The notes beneath the pieces are model-generated. The model worked only from the letters and a program-made list of their open reading frames with translations. It was not told where the DNA came from and searched no databases. 64,000 bases of DNA from Chromatiaceae bacterium. GTDB taxonomy: Bacteria > Pseudomonadota > Gammaproteobacteria > Chromatiales > Chromatiaceae. Shown here one piece after another: positions 1-7,873 of this stretch. Every line of letters starts with the position of its first letter. Position 1 is the stretch's first letter. Location: contig JACKMT010000002.1 of assembly GCA_024235255.1 (NCBI GenBank), positions 1-64,000 on the forward strand, read 5' to 3'. The position numbers were made by a program, and so were the translations under genes.

Positions 1-78
1 ATCCCTTGGGGTTCCATTTATCGTTGCTTGCGGCGTAATATGGTGGTGTGAGCGCAGTTATACATAAAAGTCATAATG

Positions 79-424
79 TTACGTTACTGATTTACCATCT
101 GGTGCTTCCCGCCAATTACCGAAGGCAGCATGGATAATGTTGGCATCTATCACCAGGTTGTCATATATAAATTCGGCTGGATAGGTTTCATTGGCCAGAA
201 TTCCACCTACCTTAGCTGCGGCCAGGAACACGTACTCAGGTTCCTGTGCGGCAAAAAAATGAATTCACCGCCGCTTGATTGCGCAGATCTAACTCTGCGC
301 TGCTGCGGGTCAGGATATCGTTGAAACCAGCTTCCAAAAGTGCACGCACGATCGCCGACCCCACCATACCGCGGTGCCCGGCTACGTAGACCTTGGCTGA
401 AGTATCCGAGAAAAAGGCCATCAC
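79..424 (-). pseudogene. fcl: GDP-L-fucose synthase, frameshifted and truncated
   Basis: The first 60 or so codons encode the N-terminal NAD-binding part of a GDP-fucose synthase (GHRGMVGSAIVRALLEAGF). The frame breaks at a run of seven T on the minus strand (about 247-253). Removing one T restores a typical continuation (QEPEYVFLAAAKVGG, then NETYPAEFIYDNLVIDANI). This restored frame leaves the family right after NIIHAAF and stops at position 79, so about 110 of the usual 310 codons remain and the catalytic Tyr-Lys part is absent. It lies 6 bp downstream of gmd, the previous step in GDP-fucose synthesis. The homopolymer change could be a sequencing error, but the missing C-terminal two thirds cannot. 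Confidence 0.8.
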
Positions 425-430
425 ATTCTA

Positions 431-1525
431 CTACTCAAAGTATTTGAAGGCTTTGTAGCCCTTGCGCTCAACCAGTTCGTCACGTTTGGCAAGATCCAGA
501 TCAGTCTGCATCATCTCCTGCACCATCTGCTCGAAGGTGATCTTTGGCGTCCAGCCGAGTTTTTCGCGCGCCTTGCCAGCATCACCCAGCAGGGTTTCAA
601 CTTCAGTCGGGCGGAAATAGCGCGGGTCAACCTCGACGATCACCCTGCCGCTGGCTGCATCCACCCCCTGCTCAGTCAGTCCCTCGCCCCGCCATTCGAT
701 CTGCATGTCAACGTGTGCCGCGGCAATCTCAACAAATTCTCGCACCGAGAACTGTTTGCCAGTAGCGATCGTGAAATCCTCTGGTTCGTCCTGCTGCAGC
801 ATCAGCCACTGCATCTCGACATAGTCTTTGGCATGGCCCCAATCGCGTTTCGCGTTCATATTACCCAGATAAACTTTGTCCTGCAGGCCCAGTTTTATGC
901 GCGCCAGCGCGCGGGTGATCTTGCGCGTTACGAAGGTTTCACCGCGAACTGGAGACTCGTGGTTGAAAAGAATACCGTTGCAGGCATAGATCCCGTAGGC
1001 TTCGCGGTAGTTGACCGTGATCCAGTAGGCATACAGTTTGGCGCAGGCGTAAGGCGATCGTGGGTAGAAGGGTGTGGTCTCCTTCTGTGGAATCTCTTGC
1101 ACTTTGCCAAACAGTTCGGAGGTAGAAGCCTGGTAGAAGCGGGTCTTTTTTTCCAAATTCAGAATCCGGATCGCCTCAAGTATACGCAGTGTGCCGACCG
1201 CATCGGCATTGGCAGTATACTCTGGTGACTCGAACGACACTGCCACGTGGCTTTGGGCGGCCAGGTTATAGATCTCATCGGGCTGGATGCTCTGTATTAC
1301 CCGGATCAGGCTGGTGCTGTCGGTGAGATCACCATAGTGCAGCTCGAAGTTGCGATTGTCTATGTGCGGATCCTGGTAGAGGTGATCGATTCGGTCGGTG
1401 TTGAACAACGACGAACGGCGCTTCAGGCCATGGACTTTGTAGCCCTTGCCCAGCAGGAGTTCTGCCAGGTAGGCGCCGTCCTGTCCGGTAACGCCCGTGA
1501 TCAGGGCTACTTTTTTATCTGACAT
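431..1525 (-). CDS. gmd: GDP-mannose 4,6-dehydratase
   Basis: It converts GDP-D-mannose to GDP-4-keto-6-deoxymannose in the cytoplasm, the precursor of GDP-fucose and related sugars for exopolysaccharide. The 364-residue length is normal for the family. An extended-SDR Rossmann motif (TGVTGQDGAYL) lies at residues 10-20. The STSELFG segment lies at 134-140 and the YxxxK catalytic pair is Tyr159/Lys163. It lies in the exopolysaccharide gene set, upstream of the broken fcl. If fcl is dead, the product must be used by another reductase or epimerase outside the window. Confidence 0.96.
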   Translation of the reverse strand: MSDKKVALITGVTGQDGAYLAELLLGKGYKVHGLKRRSSLFNTDRIDHLYQDPHIDNRNFELHYGDLTDSTSLIRVIQSIQPDEIYNLAAQSHVAVSFESPEYTANADAVGTLRILEAIRILNLEKKTRFYQASTSELFGKVQEIPQKETTPFYPRSPYACAKLYAYWITVNYREAYGIYACNGILFNHESPVRGETFVTRKITRALARIKLGLQDKVYLGNMNAKRDWGHAKDYVEMQWLMLQQDEPEDFTIATGKQFSVREFVEIAAAHVDMQIEWRGEGLTEQGVDAASGRVIVEVDPRYFRPTEVETLLGDAGKAREKLGWTPKITFEQMVQEMMQTDLDLAKRDELVERKGYKAFKYFE

Positions 1526-1723
1526 GCTTTGAGCATCCTTGGTTCGACAGCTTCACCTTGAGCTGAATCTCAGGATGAAGTCTTGGTAAATAGTGGAATG
1601 GACTACGAACAGCGGAGCCAAAATAGACCGCGAAGATTCAGATCAACACTAACGAGTGGTGAGTGGGAAGATTGCCACGTATCACTCGCAATGACCAATT
1701 AATCAAATCAATTCAGAAGTTCA
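1526..1723. other. Intergenic gap inside the exopolysaccharide locus with an imperfect hairpin
   Basis: No coding potential is evident in these 198 bases between the tyrosine kinase gene and gmd. An imperfect inverted repeat lies at 1551-1580: CTTCACCTTGAG, a six-base loop, then CTCAGGATGAAG (10 of 12 positions pair). The gap is long for this otherwise tight gene string and may mark a rearrangement, consistent with the damaged fcl just downstream. Confidence 0.45.
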
Positions 1724-2548
1724 TCAATAGTAACTGTAACCTTGTTTGTTGTGCCGGCTCTTGTTCAGTACAGTTCCTATTATCTCGGTCTTTTCCAGTA
1801 ATTCTATTGAACGCTTGAGATCCGCCTTACTCGTTCCACCCTCCACCGCCACCAACAGCACCGAATCAAAATAGGGTGAAAAGGCCAGCACATCGTCACA
1901 GGCGAGGACTGGCGGCAGATCAAACAGAACGATTCGTTCCGGATAGCGGTTTTTCAGGTCATCAACCAGGCTGACCACCTTTGGCGAGGAGAGCATTTCG
2001 GATGAGTGGATCAACGATTTATGACCCGGCAGCACCACCAGCCGTTCGACTCCTGGATTGAAAAACAGATCGGCGAGTGCTGCATCTTCTATCAGGTAAT
2101 CACTGATCCCTGGTAAATCTTCATCAGAGAAGTACTGCCGGATGCGGGGGCGCTTCAGGTCAAGATCGACCAGCAACACCGAATGGTTAACCTCTCTTGC
2201 CAAGCTGATCGCCAGGTTGATCGCGGTCAGCGTCTTGCCTGCGCCCTCTAAGGGACTGGTGATCGCCAGAGAGCGCCAATTATTCGCTCGCATGCGCTGC
2301 ACAACATGGGTCCGCAGCATGTTGTATTGCTGCGCAATCGGGTCGCTGAGACCCGAGATCACCCGGTTTTGTCTTAAATGGTCAACCGATATGTTCAGCC
2401 GACGGGTTTGTGAGTAGACAACCTTCTGCTCGGCAGGCGCCTTGACGTGACTGCCGCGGGACGGTTTCTGCGCCTGCCGGGAGTTGGCATCCGAAGAATG
2501 ACCTCTTTCATCACGGGCCCGGTCCAGTGCCTGTTTAATCCATTCCAC
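1724..2548 (-). CDS. CpsD/CapB-type BY-kinase (exopolysaccharide tyrosine autokinase)
   Basis: This is a cytoplasmic ATPase that autophosphorylates on C-terminal tyrosines and partners the Wzz-like protein to control polysaccharide assembly. The P-loop TSPLEGAGKT spans about residues 97-106 with Lys105. The Walker A' motif VLLVDLDLKRP is near 124-134 and Walker B (IVLFDLPPV) near 205-213. The C-terminus ends GYSYY, a short tyrosine cluster as in BY-kinases. The start lies 3 bp after the Wzz-like gene stop, so the two are co-translated. It has no membrane segment, so it is the separate-kinase type rather than a Wzc fusion. Confidence 0.9.
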   Translation of the reverse strand: MEWIKQALDRARDERGHSSDANSRQAQKPSRGSHVKAPAEQKVVYSQTRRLNISVDHLRQNRVISGLSDPIAQQYNMLRTHVVQRMRANNWRSLAITSPLEGAGKTLTAINLAISLAREVNHSVLLVDLDLKRPRIRQYFSDEDLPGISDYLIEDAALADLFFNPGVERLVVLPGHKSLIHSSEMLSSPKVVSLVDDLKNRYPERIVLFDLPPVLACDDVLAFSPYFDSVLLVAVEGGTSKADLKRSIELLEKTEIIGTVLNKSRHNKQGYSYY

Positions 2549-2551
2549 GGG

Positions 2552-4381
2552 TCAGTTCTCCGTCTCTGTCTGGGGCTGCACCCAACCAGCCTTTTGCATC
2601 AAATGATAGGCTGCCAGATCCAACGGCTTGATATATCGATGGACAGCCCAGGCAGACCCAATCAGCAATAAAATCAGTATGCCGAAAAGCACAATCTTAC
2701 GACGCCGCTTCGTAATGCCTTCTTCAGCGGTTTCAAGATAACCGATGACCGCTATGGGTGGCGCACCAGTTGCCATTTTCACTGCCTTGGAATCATATAC
2801 GGCGTCACTCATCACTTCCTTCGCAAAAACCGAACCCAGACCACCACCAAAAGAAAACACGATCCCCAGGAAAAAAATCTGCAAACGATTAGGTTTAAAC
2901 GGCTTGATTGGCACGACGGGCGGCTCGATCAATACGAATCGCTCTGCCTTGCGGCCAGACTCCAGCGACTCGCCCAACTCTGCCTCCATCTGCTTTGCCC
3001 GAATCTCCCGGTATTTCGCCAGGGCGTTGTCGTAGTCTCGGGAGATGGCTCTGTACTCGCGTTCTATCTTTGGTCCTTCGACAACGTGCTTCTCATATTC
3101 AGCCAATTGCGATGTCAATCCATTCTTCTGTTGCTGCAAATTGTCAAGTTCTGATCGCGCCATCTCCAGTCGTGTCTTTATATCCAGATATCTGGAGTTC
3201 TCCGGCAGCTGACTGGCGATCGATTCGGCAGGTAAATCGCGGGCACTTTCAAGCAGATCTTCCAGATTGGCTAGGGTGCGCTGTGCGGCCTTCACATCCG
3301 GGTGCCCATCTGCATACGCCTTCTGTTTTTCAGTCAGTTTCTTGCGGGCCTCGATGATGAGCCGCTCGATATCCGCCTTGGTGAGATCACCAATCTCAGC
3401 CTTGAGTGCGTTCATCTCACGTTTCAGCAGGACCAGATCCGGATAATTGGATTTCACGCGAGTTGATAGTTCCAGATACTGAAGATTGAGCTGGACCAGG
3501 CGCTCTCTGGGAGTAATCACCGTGTTGCTGTCGCTATCCGAACTTTCAGCGTATCTGCTGGTGCGCGCCAGCTCCGCATCCAGGTAATGAATACGCTCCT
3601 CCAACAATCGTGCCTCCAACTGGTTCCGTTCGATTCGATCTTCGGTGCGTCTCATTATCTGGGAATTGACCGCCTGCATCTCCGGCAGGGCGTCCCCTTT
3701 CTCCTCTTTGAACCGGGCCAGTCTTGCTTCGATCTCCGATATCTCAGCTGCCAGTCGATTGGACTCCTCTTCAAGAAACGACGATGTCTCTCTTGCGGCT
3801 TCTCGGCGCTTCCTCAGATTTTCATCCAGAAACATGGAAACTAATTCACTGGTCACCTTTTGCGCCATAGAAGCCGATTTGCTTTCGAAGGCCAGGGTAA
3901 AAGCAATCGTCGCTTTTTTGGTGGATCCGCTGCGGGAGTCGACCACGTCGGCACTGACCATCTGCAACTTCACGTCATCACGCATCTTTGCGACAATTTC
4001 TGAGAGCGCCGTCTCCTTGCGCTGCTCCGGATACATATCGTACTTTTCGATAATCTTACCGAGGTTCTCAGTCGTCATTACCCGCTGACTGATATTTTGT
4101 ACGCGCTGGTCAGCGTAACTGGTTACAGTGGAACGCACCAGATCCTGGGGGATCTGTTGCTGCTCGATGAGGATTTTTGCCTCAGAGCGGTACACCGCCG
4201 GGATCAGCATCGCCACCGCCGCCGCGATCACGAATATGACCAGGGCCGGTATCACCAGATACCAGAATCGGCGCTTGAGGATGGCGATGTAATCACCAAT
4301 CGAGTAACCCTCTTCTTCGTATTCCTGGATGTATTCGTTCATATTGGCAAATGGTGCATGGCTGGTCCGGTCAATCGGCAC
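2552..4381 (-). CDS. Wzz/GNVR-type polysaccharide chain-length determinant
   Basis: This inner-membrane polysaccharide co-polymerase should set chain length and activate the kinase encoded next. A first membrane segment is at about residues 39-60 and a last one near 555-577. Between them lies a long periplasmic region rich in heptad coiled coil (about 190-460). The motif PFKPNRLQIFFLGIVFSFGG near residue 500 is the proline-rich segment before the C-terminal helix. At 609 residues it is longer than O-antigen Wzz and matches the XrtA/EPS-type co-polymerases. The start overlaps the preceding regulator gene by 11 bp. An internal Met at residue 14 is an alternative start. Confidence 0.9.
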   Translation of the reverse strand: MPIDRTSHAPFANMNEYIQEYEEEGYSIGDYIAILKRRFWYLVIPALVIFVIAAAVAMLIPAVYRSEAKILIEQQQIPQDLVRSTVTSYADQRVQNISQRVMTTENLGKIIEKYDMYPEQRKETALSEIVAKMRDDVKLQMVSADVVDSRSGSTKKATIAFTLAFESKSASMAQKVTSELVSMFLDENLRKRREAARETSSFLEEESNRLAAEISEIEARLARFKEEKGDALPEMQAVNSQIMRRTEDRIERNQLEARLLEERIHYLDAELARTSRYAESSDSDSNTVITPRERLVQLNLQYLELSTRVKSNYPDLVLLKREMNALKAEIGDLTKADIERLIIEARKKLTEKQKAYADGHPDVKAAQRTLANLEDLLESARDLPAESIASQLPENSRYLDIKTRLEMARSELDNLQQQKNGLTSQLAEYEKHVVEGPKIEREYRAISRDYDNALAKYREIRAKQMEAELGESLESGRKAERFVLIEPPVVPIKPFKPNRLQIFFLGIVFSFGGGLGSVFAKEVMSDAVYDSKAVKMATGAPPIAVIGYLETAEEGITKRRRKIVLFGILILLLIGSAWAVHRYIKPLDLAAYHLMQKAGWVQPQTETEN

Positions 4382-4700
4382 CGTTCAGACGATTAACGTC
4401 TTTATACAACTCGGCGAGCTCTTTTTTCAGTGCATCAAACTCGGCACTTTTGTGTCGCAGAAAATTCATGGCCAATCGCGCCTTGCCATCGATACCTTTG
4501 GGCGTCAGTTGATACATGTAGGCACGTTTGTTGTGGCTGTTGCGGAAATTACTGGCCTTGACCCAACCTTTGTCCAACAAAGCGCGTATACAGTAGTTGG
4601 TCTTGCCCAGGCTGATGCCGAGTTGCTCGGCTAGTTCTCTCTGGCTGAGGGCCGGGTTCGTCTCCACTGCTTTAAGAACACGATACTGTGCGTAGGTCAT
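4371..4700 (-). CDS. MarR-like EPS-associated transcriptional regulator
   Basis: A 109-residue winged-helix protein whose N-terminal half (YRVLKAVETNPALSQRELAE, then LGISLGKTNYCIRALLDKGW) is a MarR/ArsR-like helix-turn-helix. The C-terminal part is a predicted helical segment (KSAEFDALKKELAELYKDV). It matches the small EPS-associated MarR family that heads exopolysaccharide operons. It is the first gene after the ops-bearing leader, and its stop overlaps the Wzz-like gene start. The inverted repeat at 4828-4846, at the predicted start of transcription, is a natural candidate operator for autoregulation. That link is inference. Confidence 0.88.
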   Translation of the reverse strand: MTYAQYRVLKAVETNPALSQRELAEQLGISLGKTNYCIRALLDKGWVKASNFRNSHNKRAYMYQLTPKGIDGKARLAMNFLRHKSAEFDALKKELAELYKDVNRLNGAD

Positions 4701-4756
4701 TTACAGAAAAGCAGTCTATCAGTAACTGGGGGTTGGCCGGTGATTGAACAAGACGG

Positions 4757-4767
4757 ACGCTACCGCC
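4757..4767 (-). promoter_or_regulatory. ops element (RfaH recruitment site)
   Basis: Read on the minus strand the sequence is GGCGGTAGCGT, the conserved core of the ops element at which a paused RNA polymerase recruits RfaH. It sits about 57 bases upstream of the first gene of the exopolysaccharide operon, within the predicted leader (start near 4849). The rfaH gene itself lies immediately upstream. Position, strand and context all agree with function. Confidence 0.88.
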
Positions 4768-4827
4768 CTTCCGTTACAGGGTAAAAAAACGGACAGCCCA
4801 ATTCAATGCGTAACAAATTCCTATGAT

Positions 4828-4846
4828 GCGTTCAATTTTTGAACGC
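4828..4846. promoter_or_regulatory. Perfect inverted repeat at the EPS promoter start
   Basis: GCGTTCAA, three T, then TTGAACGC form a perfect 8-bp inverted repeat. It lies just downstream of the predicted -10 element and covers the expected transcription start of the EPS operon. It could be an operator, with the EPS MarR-type regulator as the obvious candidate, or an RNA hairpin at the 5' end. There is no T-run after it on the minus strand, so it is not an intrinsic terminator. Confidence 0.5.
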
Positions 4847-4855
4847 GCCTTTAAT

Positions 4856-4883
4856 TAACTACAATTCCTTTCGGGTTTGTCAA
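4856..4883 (-). promoter_or_regulatory. Predicted sigma-70 promoter of the EPS operon
   Basis: On the minus strand a perfect -35 (TTGACA, 4878-4883) is followed after 16 bp by TAGTTA (4856-4861). This puts the start near 4849, upstream of the ops element and the EPS regulator gene. It lies just after the rfaH stop. Confidence 0.5.
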
Positions 4884-4917
4884 TACCCAGTCTTCAATGA
4901 AACTGTGGTCCCAATTT

Positions 4918-5418
4918 CTAAGCAGCTGGGACAACTTGATGAGTTGAAACCACCACCTGGTTGGTACGACCCAGCAGATCCAGCAGCAGATAAACACGCT
5001 CCTCTGCGGACGTAGCCTGGAAGATTGCATTCACACCGGCTAACGGCCCCTCCACGATCCTGACCCAATCGCCTGGCTTGAACACCCTTGCTGGGTCAAT
5101 TGGCCTGACTCGATCTGGCTGTGAGCAGACCAACTCGTTGATTACTTCGACGGGTACTCTACATAACTCGCCGCCAAAACGGACCGGTCCTATCACCCCA
5201 CGGGTGGATCGAATCGGAGAAATATTCTGGATGTTCGTGTCAAGTTGCGCAAAAAGGTAACCTGGGAAGAGAGGCTCAACAACAGCCCGCCATTTGCCCC
5301 GCCTGCGCCTGGAATTAGATAAAAGGGGAAGATAGATATGATAGCCTTGCCGCTCAAGATGCTCTGTCGCAACTATTTCCTGCCCGGTTTTTGTGTGTAT
5401 TGCGTACCAACTCTCCAT
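4918..5418 (-). CDS. rfaH: Transcription antitermination factor RfaH
   Basis: A NusG paralogue that loads onto paused RNA polymerase at ops sites and carries it through long polysaccharide operons while aiding translation. The 166 residues fit. The N-terminal NGN domain shows SWYAIHTKTGQEIVATEHLE and EPLFPGYLF, both RfaH/NusG signatures. The C-terminal part contains the KOW-like stretch FKPGDWVRIVEGPLAGVNAI near residues 113-132. The next operon downstream carries a perfect ops core in its leader, so the regulator and its target are adjacent. A small open frame ends 4 bp before the start. Confidence 0.93.
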   Translation of the reverse strand: MESWYAIHTKTGQEIVATEHLERQGYHIYLPLLSNSRRRRGKWRAVVEPLFPGYLFAQLDTNIQNISPIRSTRGVIGPVRFGGELCRVPVEVINELVCSQPDRVRPIDPARVFKPGDWVRIVEGPLAGVNAIFQATSAEERVYLLLDLLGRTNQVVVSTHQVVPAA

Positions 5419-5422
5419 ACTG

Positions 5423-5632
5423 CTATCCCTTTAGTTCCTTTTTACTCCAATCCCGATATTTTTTTAATTCTGGCTTCCCCATAATCTCAGCATGATTATG
5501 GACAACACATCCTGAGTCATGTAGCAGCTTCTTCCAAAACGATATCGGCTGTTTCGTTCTCGGGTTTAGGAAAAAACCGAATTGGTTTTTTTGTAAGTTG
5601 CCGCCTACATGTAGCATGAGCTTGCACTCCAA
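5423..5632 (-). CDS. Small hypothetical protein upstream of rfaH
   Basis: A 69-codon frame whose stop lies 4 bp before the rfaH start, a spacing that suggests translational coupling. The product is basic, with a Lys-rich tail (PELKKYRDWSKKELKG) and no recognisable domain, signal or membrane segment. I do not recognise it. It could be a leader peptide, a real small gene or a chance frame. Only position and spacing support it. Confidence 0.3.
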   Translation of the reverse strand: MECKLMLHVGGNLQKNQFGFFLNPRTKQPISFWKKLLHDSGCVVHNHAEIMGKPELKKYRDWSKKELKG

Positions 5633-6122
5633 GGCTTACCGCCAATTCTGAGCACATCCGCTGACCCTACAACAAGATACGGATAAATTTTTCGCTGTTG
5701 CGGTTCTGCCGTGTCCTTTAACGCGTTTTTTACCTTAAACTAAATTCTCCTCCCGCGGAATAGCCGAAAATTTCTGAGATGTGGTGATCTCCCGGTCTGC
5801 CGGATCCCATCCTCACCCTTGAGATGCCAATGGCTAAAGCAAAGCTAATCTTGCTTGCAACGAAGATTGGGGGTCTCCGAATCATCTGTAGATCGGCAAT
5901 AACCAAACAATAAACAGAATCATCATCCTCGATAATTTTGGATTTACCACCTCAGAACCCGACTGGAAGCGACCAAGCTGCAGACCACGACAATCTACCC
6001 AACATTTGGCGAGTAAACTGGAAGAATAAACAATCTTTTGGTGTCAATATAATTTACACATTGCAATTGCGCTTATTTTAATGTTTTCCTTAACAGATTG
6101 TTTTTATGGAAAATATTTCAAA
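5633..6122. other. Intergenic region, no gene seen
   Basis: This AT-rich stretch separates the minus-strand EPS/rfaH genes from the plus-strand surface-protein gene. Short hairpins are visible, for example GAGAT-GTGGTG-ATCTC near 5776-5791, but no known riboswitch consensus or coding frame could be matched. It must contain the rfaH promoter on the minus strand; no convincing -35/-10 pair was found. Confidence 0.5.
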
Positions 6123-6138
6123 TGGTTTGGAAATTGCA
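6123..6138 (+). promoter_or_regulatory. Predicted sigma-54 (-24/-12) promoter of the VPLPA-CTERM gene
   Basis: TGGTTTGGAAATTGCA fits the TGGCACG-N4-TTGCA consensus with the essential GG and GC exactly ten bases apart and a full TTGCA at -12. Transcription would start near 6150, about 90 bases before the chosen start codon. The second VPLPA-CTERM gene in the window has the same kind of promoter. In exosortase bacteria, PEP-CTERM-type genes are often controlled by a sigma-54 activator (PrsR). Confidence 0.65.
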
Positions 6139-6240
6139 TTCAACTTCAGTGGAGAGACTTCTCTTGTGTTTCCGTTCTGTTAGGCAATCAACTTTCGAAT
6201 GGAAAACGAATGGACCAAGGAACTACAGGCTTTAATTCTA

Positions 6241-6981
6241 ATGATAAAAAATATTAGCACCTCTGTTTTGCATGCTGTTTTATTTCTGATTATAAGCACT
6301 ACATCAGTACACGCTTCCGAGGTTTACAGCTTCACGGGCTCAACCAGCTATGGAGGCGGTTATGGTAATTCAATGGTCTTCGGTGACGATGACGAACTGA
6401 CAGTGACGGCCTGGGGGTTCACGGGCAGTGGCGGCACTATACAAACCGGTGAAATCAGCCGCTGGAACACCGGATTGGGTGCCTGCAACCGGCGAGAGGG
6501 TACAGCTGGAAATGGTTGTAGCACCAGTTCTGAACACCAGGTTGATAACGCCAGCTATGATGATTTAGTTCTATTCTACTTCTCCAGTGCCGTACAATTC
6601 GACCAAATCAGGTTAGACCCATGGTCTAACTACACGGTGGATGCAGTCACCTACTGGATCGGAACTATAGATGATGCCGACTTAAGCGGTCTTAATGCTT
6701 CGGGACTGCTGAGCAAGGGTTTTTCCAGCCCGACAACATTGACGTTTCCTGCAACTTCCAACCCCGTGAATGTCGTTTTGGCAGGAACGGGCAACGCTAT
6801 GTTGATCGGTGGCGTTTATGATGCAACACGATATGATAATGATTATTTTAAGATAGCATCTCTCACAGTTTCAGCTGTGCCAATCCCTGCGGCGGCTCCG
6901 CTCTTTGGCGGCGCTTTGAGTCTTCTGGGCTTTCTTGGCTGGCGGCAACATAAGCAGCCGCAAGTTGTTATCACCCAATAA
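6241..6981 (+). CDS. VPLPA-CTERM sorting domain surface protein
   Basis: A secreted protein of about 246 residues. The chosen start gives a signal peptide (MIKNISTSVLHAVLFLIIS, cleavage near HAS-EV). An in-frame start 14 codons earlier (6199) would bury it. The body is Gly/Ser/Thr-rich with no recognised catalytic domain. The C-terminus carries the tripartite exosortase signal: VPIPAAAPLFGGALSLLG, then a hydrophobic helix, then basic WRQHK. Such proteins are processed by an exosortase (XrtD type for VPLPA) and exported to the surface or matrix. No exosortase is in this window. The neighbouring exopolysaccharide locus fits a role in extracellular matrix. Neither start has a convincing ribosome binding site. 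Confidence 0.82.
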   Translation: MIKNISTSVLHAVLFLIISTTSVHASEVYSFTGSTSYGGGYGNSMVFGDDDELTVTAWGFTGSGGTIQTGEISRWNTGLGACNRREGTAGNGCSTSSEHQVDNASYDDLVLFYFSSAVQFDQIRLDPWSNYTVDAVTYWIGTIDDADLSGLNASGLLSKGFSSPTTLTFPATSNPVNVVLAGTGNAMLIGGVYDATRYDNDYFKIASLTVSAVPIPAAAPLFGGALSLLGFLGWRQHKQPQVVITQ

Positions 6982-7351
6982 TTATTTTTTGAATTCTGAA
7001 TAGTCTGAACCGGCACCGAGGCAAGTTGGGCGTTATCGACCAGAATAAGATAGTTTCCTGGATTTGAAAGGGATTTTTCCCAAGGTAGCCGGGAGACTCT
7101 TACAATAACTGATGTTAAACAACGCCAGGTGTTTCTTAGGCGGGTTCTTTCATCTGGCCAAAAAGACAGTATATGCCTCGTTATCCTGCTCAACTTGAAT
7201 ATCGTTTCGAGCACCGCTTAATCTCTAATTTGTGATCGGGCGGTTATGTTTTGTTGCTATACCTAAATACCGTAAATGCCATACCCATATTGTTTCCTTG
7301 AGAATGGCAGAGACTTTTAAGTAATTAGGCGAATAAAACAAGTTAGGCAAT
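6982..7351. other. Intergenic region, no gene seen
   Basis: There are 370 AT-rich bases between the VPLPA-CTERM gene and the FN3 gene. Frames on the minus strand here have no family-like content. No clear promoter or -24/-12 motif was found for the downstream gene. Confidence 0.4.
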
Positions 7352-7354
7352 GTG

Positions 7355-7873
7355 ATGGGTAAATTACACTCTTTAGACATCACTCGGAGAGAACGCCTGC
7401 TACAGCTCCCTAATACTTGTCGGTATCGAAACTGGTGTGCAGTTTTAGGATGCCTTTTTGCTATGCTTTTCGTTCGCAATGTCACAGGGGGGCAAGTGAT
7501 ACTAGCGTGGGATCCTGTCAACGATACCAGGATTTCTGTCTACCAGGTTTGGTACCACACAATATCAGGCCAATACGACCAACATCTGGAGACCACTTCC
7601 AACCCAGCGGTTGTCAGTGGGTTAACAGATGGTCAGACCTACTTTTTCAAAGTACGAGCGTGCGATGCGAACCGTGTCCTGTGCAGCGGTTTCTCTAATG
7701 AGGTTAGCAAAACACTACCGGATCCCTCGGTTGAACCTCCGCAAACGGCTAGTGATGAAGACGCTCCCACCCCCTTGGATCAAGTCAGTATTCCCTATTT
7801 GCTGCCATTAGTCGGGTTCGGATTCTGGTTACTGATACTGATCGCGCTACGCCATCGTAAACGGCAGCTGTAA
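7355..7873 (+). CDS. Fibronectin type III domain membrane protein
   Basis: A 172-residue protein with an N-terminal hydrophobic segment (WCAVLGCLFAMLFVRNVTGG). It has one FN3 domain at about residues 47-120 (ILAWDPVNDTRISVYQVWY, then VVSGLTDGQTYFFKVRACD). A Pro/Asp-rich linker and a C-terminal membrane helix with basic tail (LIALRHRKRQL) follow. The architecture of signal, adhesion-like domain and C-terminal hydrophobic-plus-basic anchor resembles an exosortase substrate, but no PEP or VPLPA motif is present. A GTG at 7352 is an alternative start. The function is unknown; a surface or envelope role near the EPS genes is inference. Confidence 0.75.
   Translation: MGKLHSLDITRRERLLQLPNTCRYRNWCAVLGCLFAMLFVRNVTGGQVILAWDPVNDTRISVYQVWYHTISGQYDQHLETTSNPAVVSGLTDGQTYFFKVRACDANRVLCSGFSNEVSKTLPDPSVEPPQTASDEDAPTPLDQVSIPYLLPLVGFGFWLLILIALRHRKRQL

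Noticed and set aside
5760..5900. Possible riboswitch upstream of the VPLPA-CTERM gene
   Set aside because: Short hairpins and a GGCTAAAGCAAAGC stretch do not match any riboswitch consensus I know, and the region is far from the gene.
7225..7521. Minus-strand frame of 98 codons overlapping the FN3 gene
   Set aside because: It runs antisense through the FN3 coding region and has no family-like pattern.
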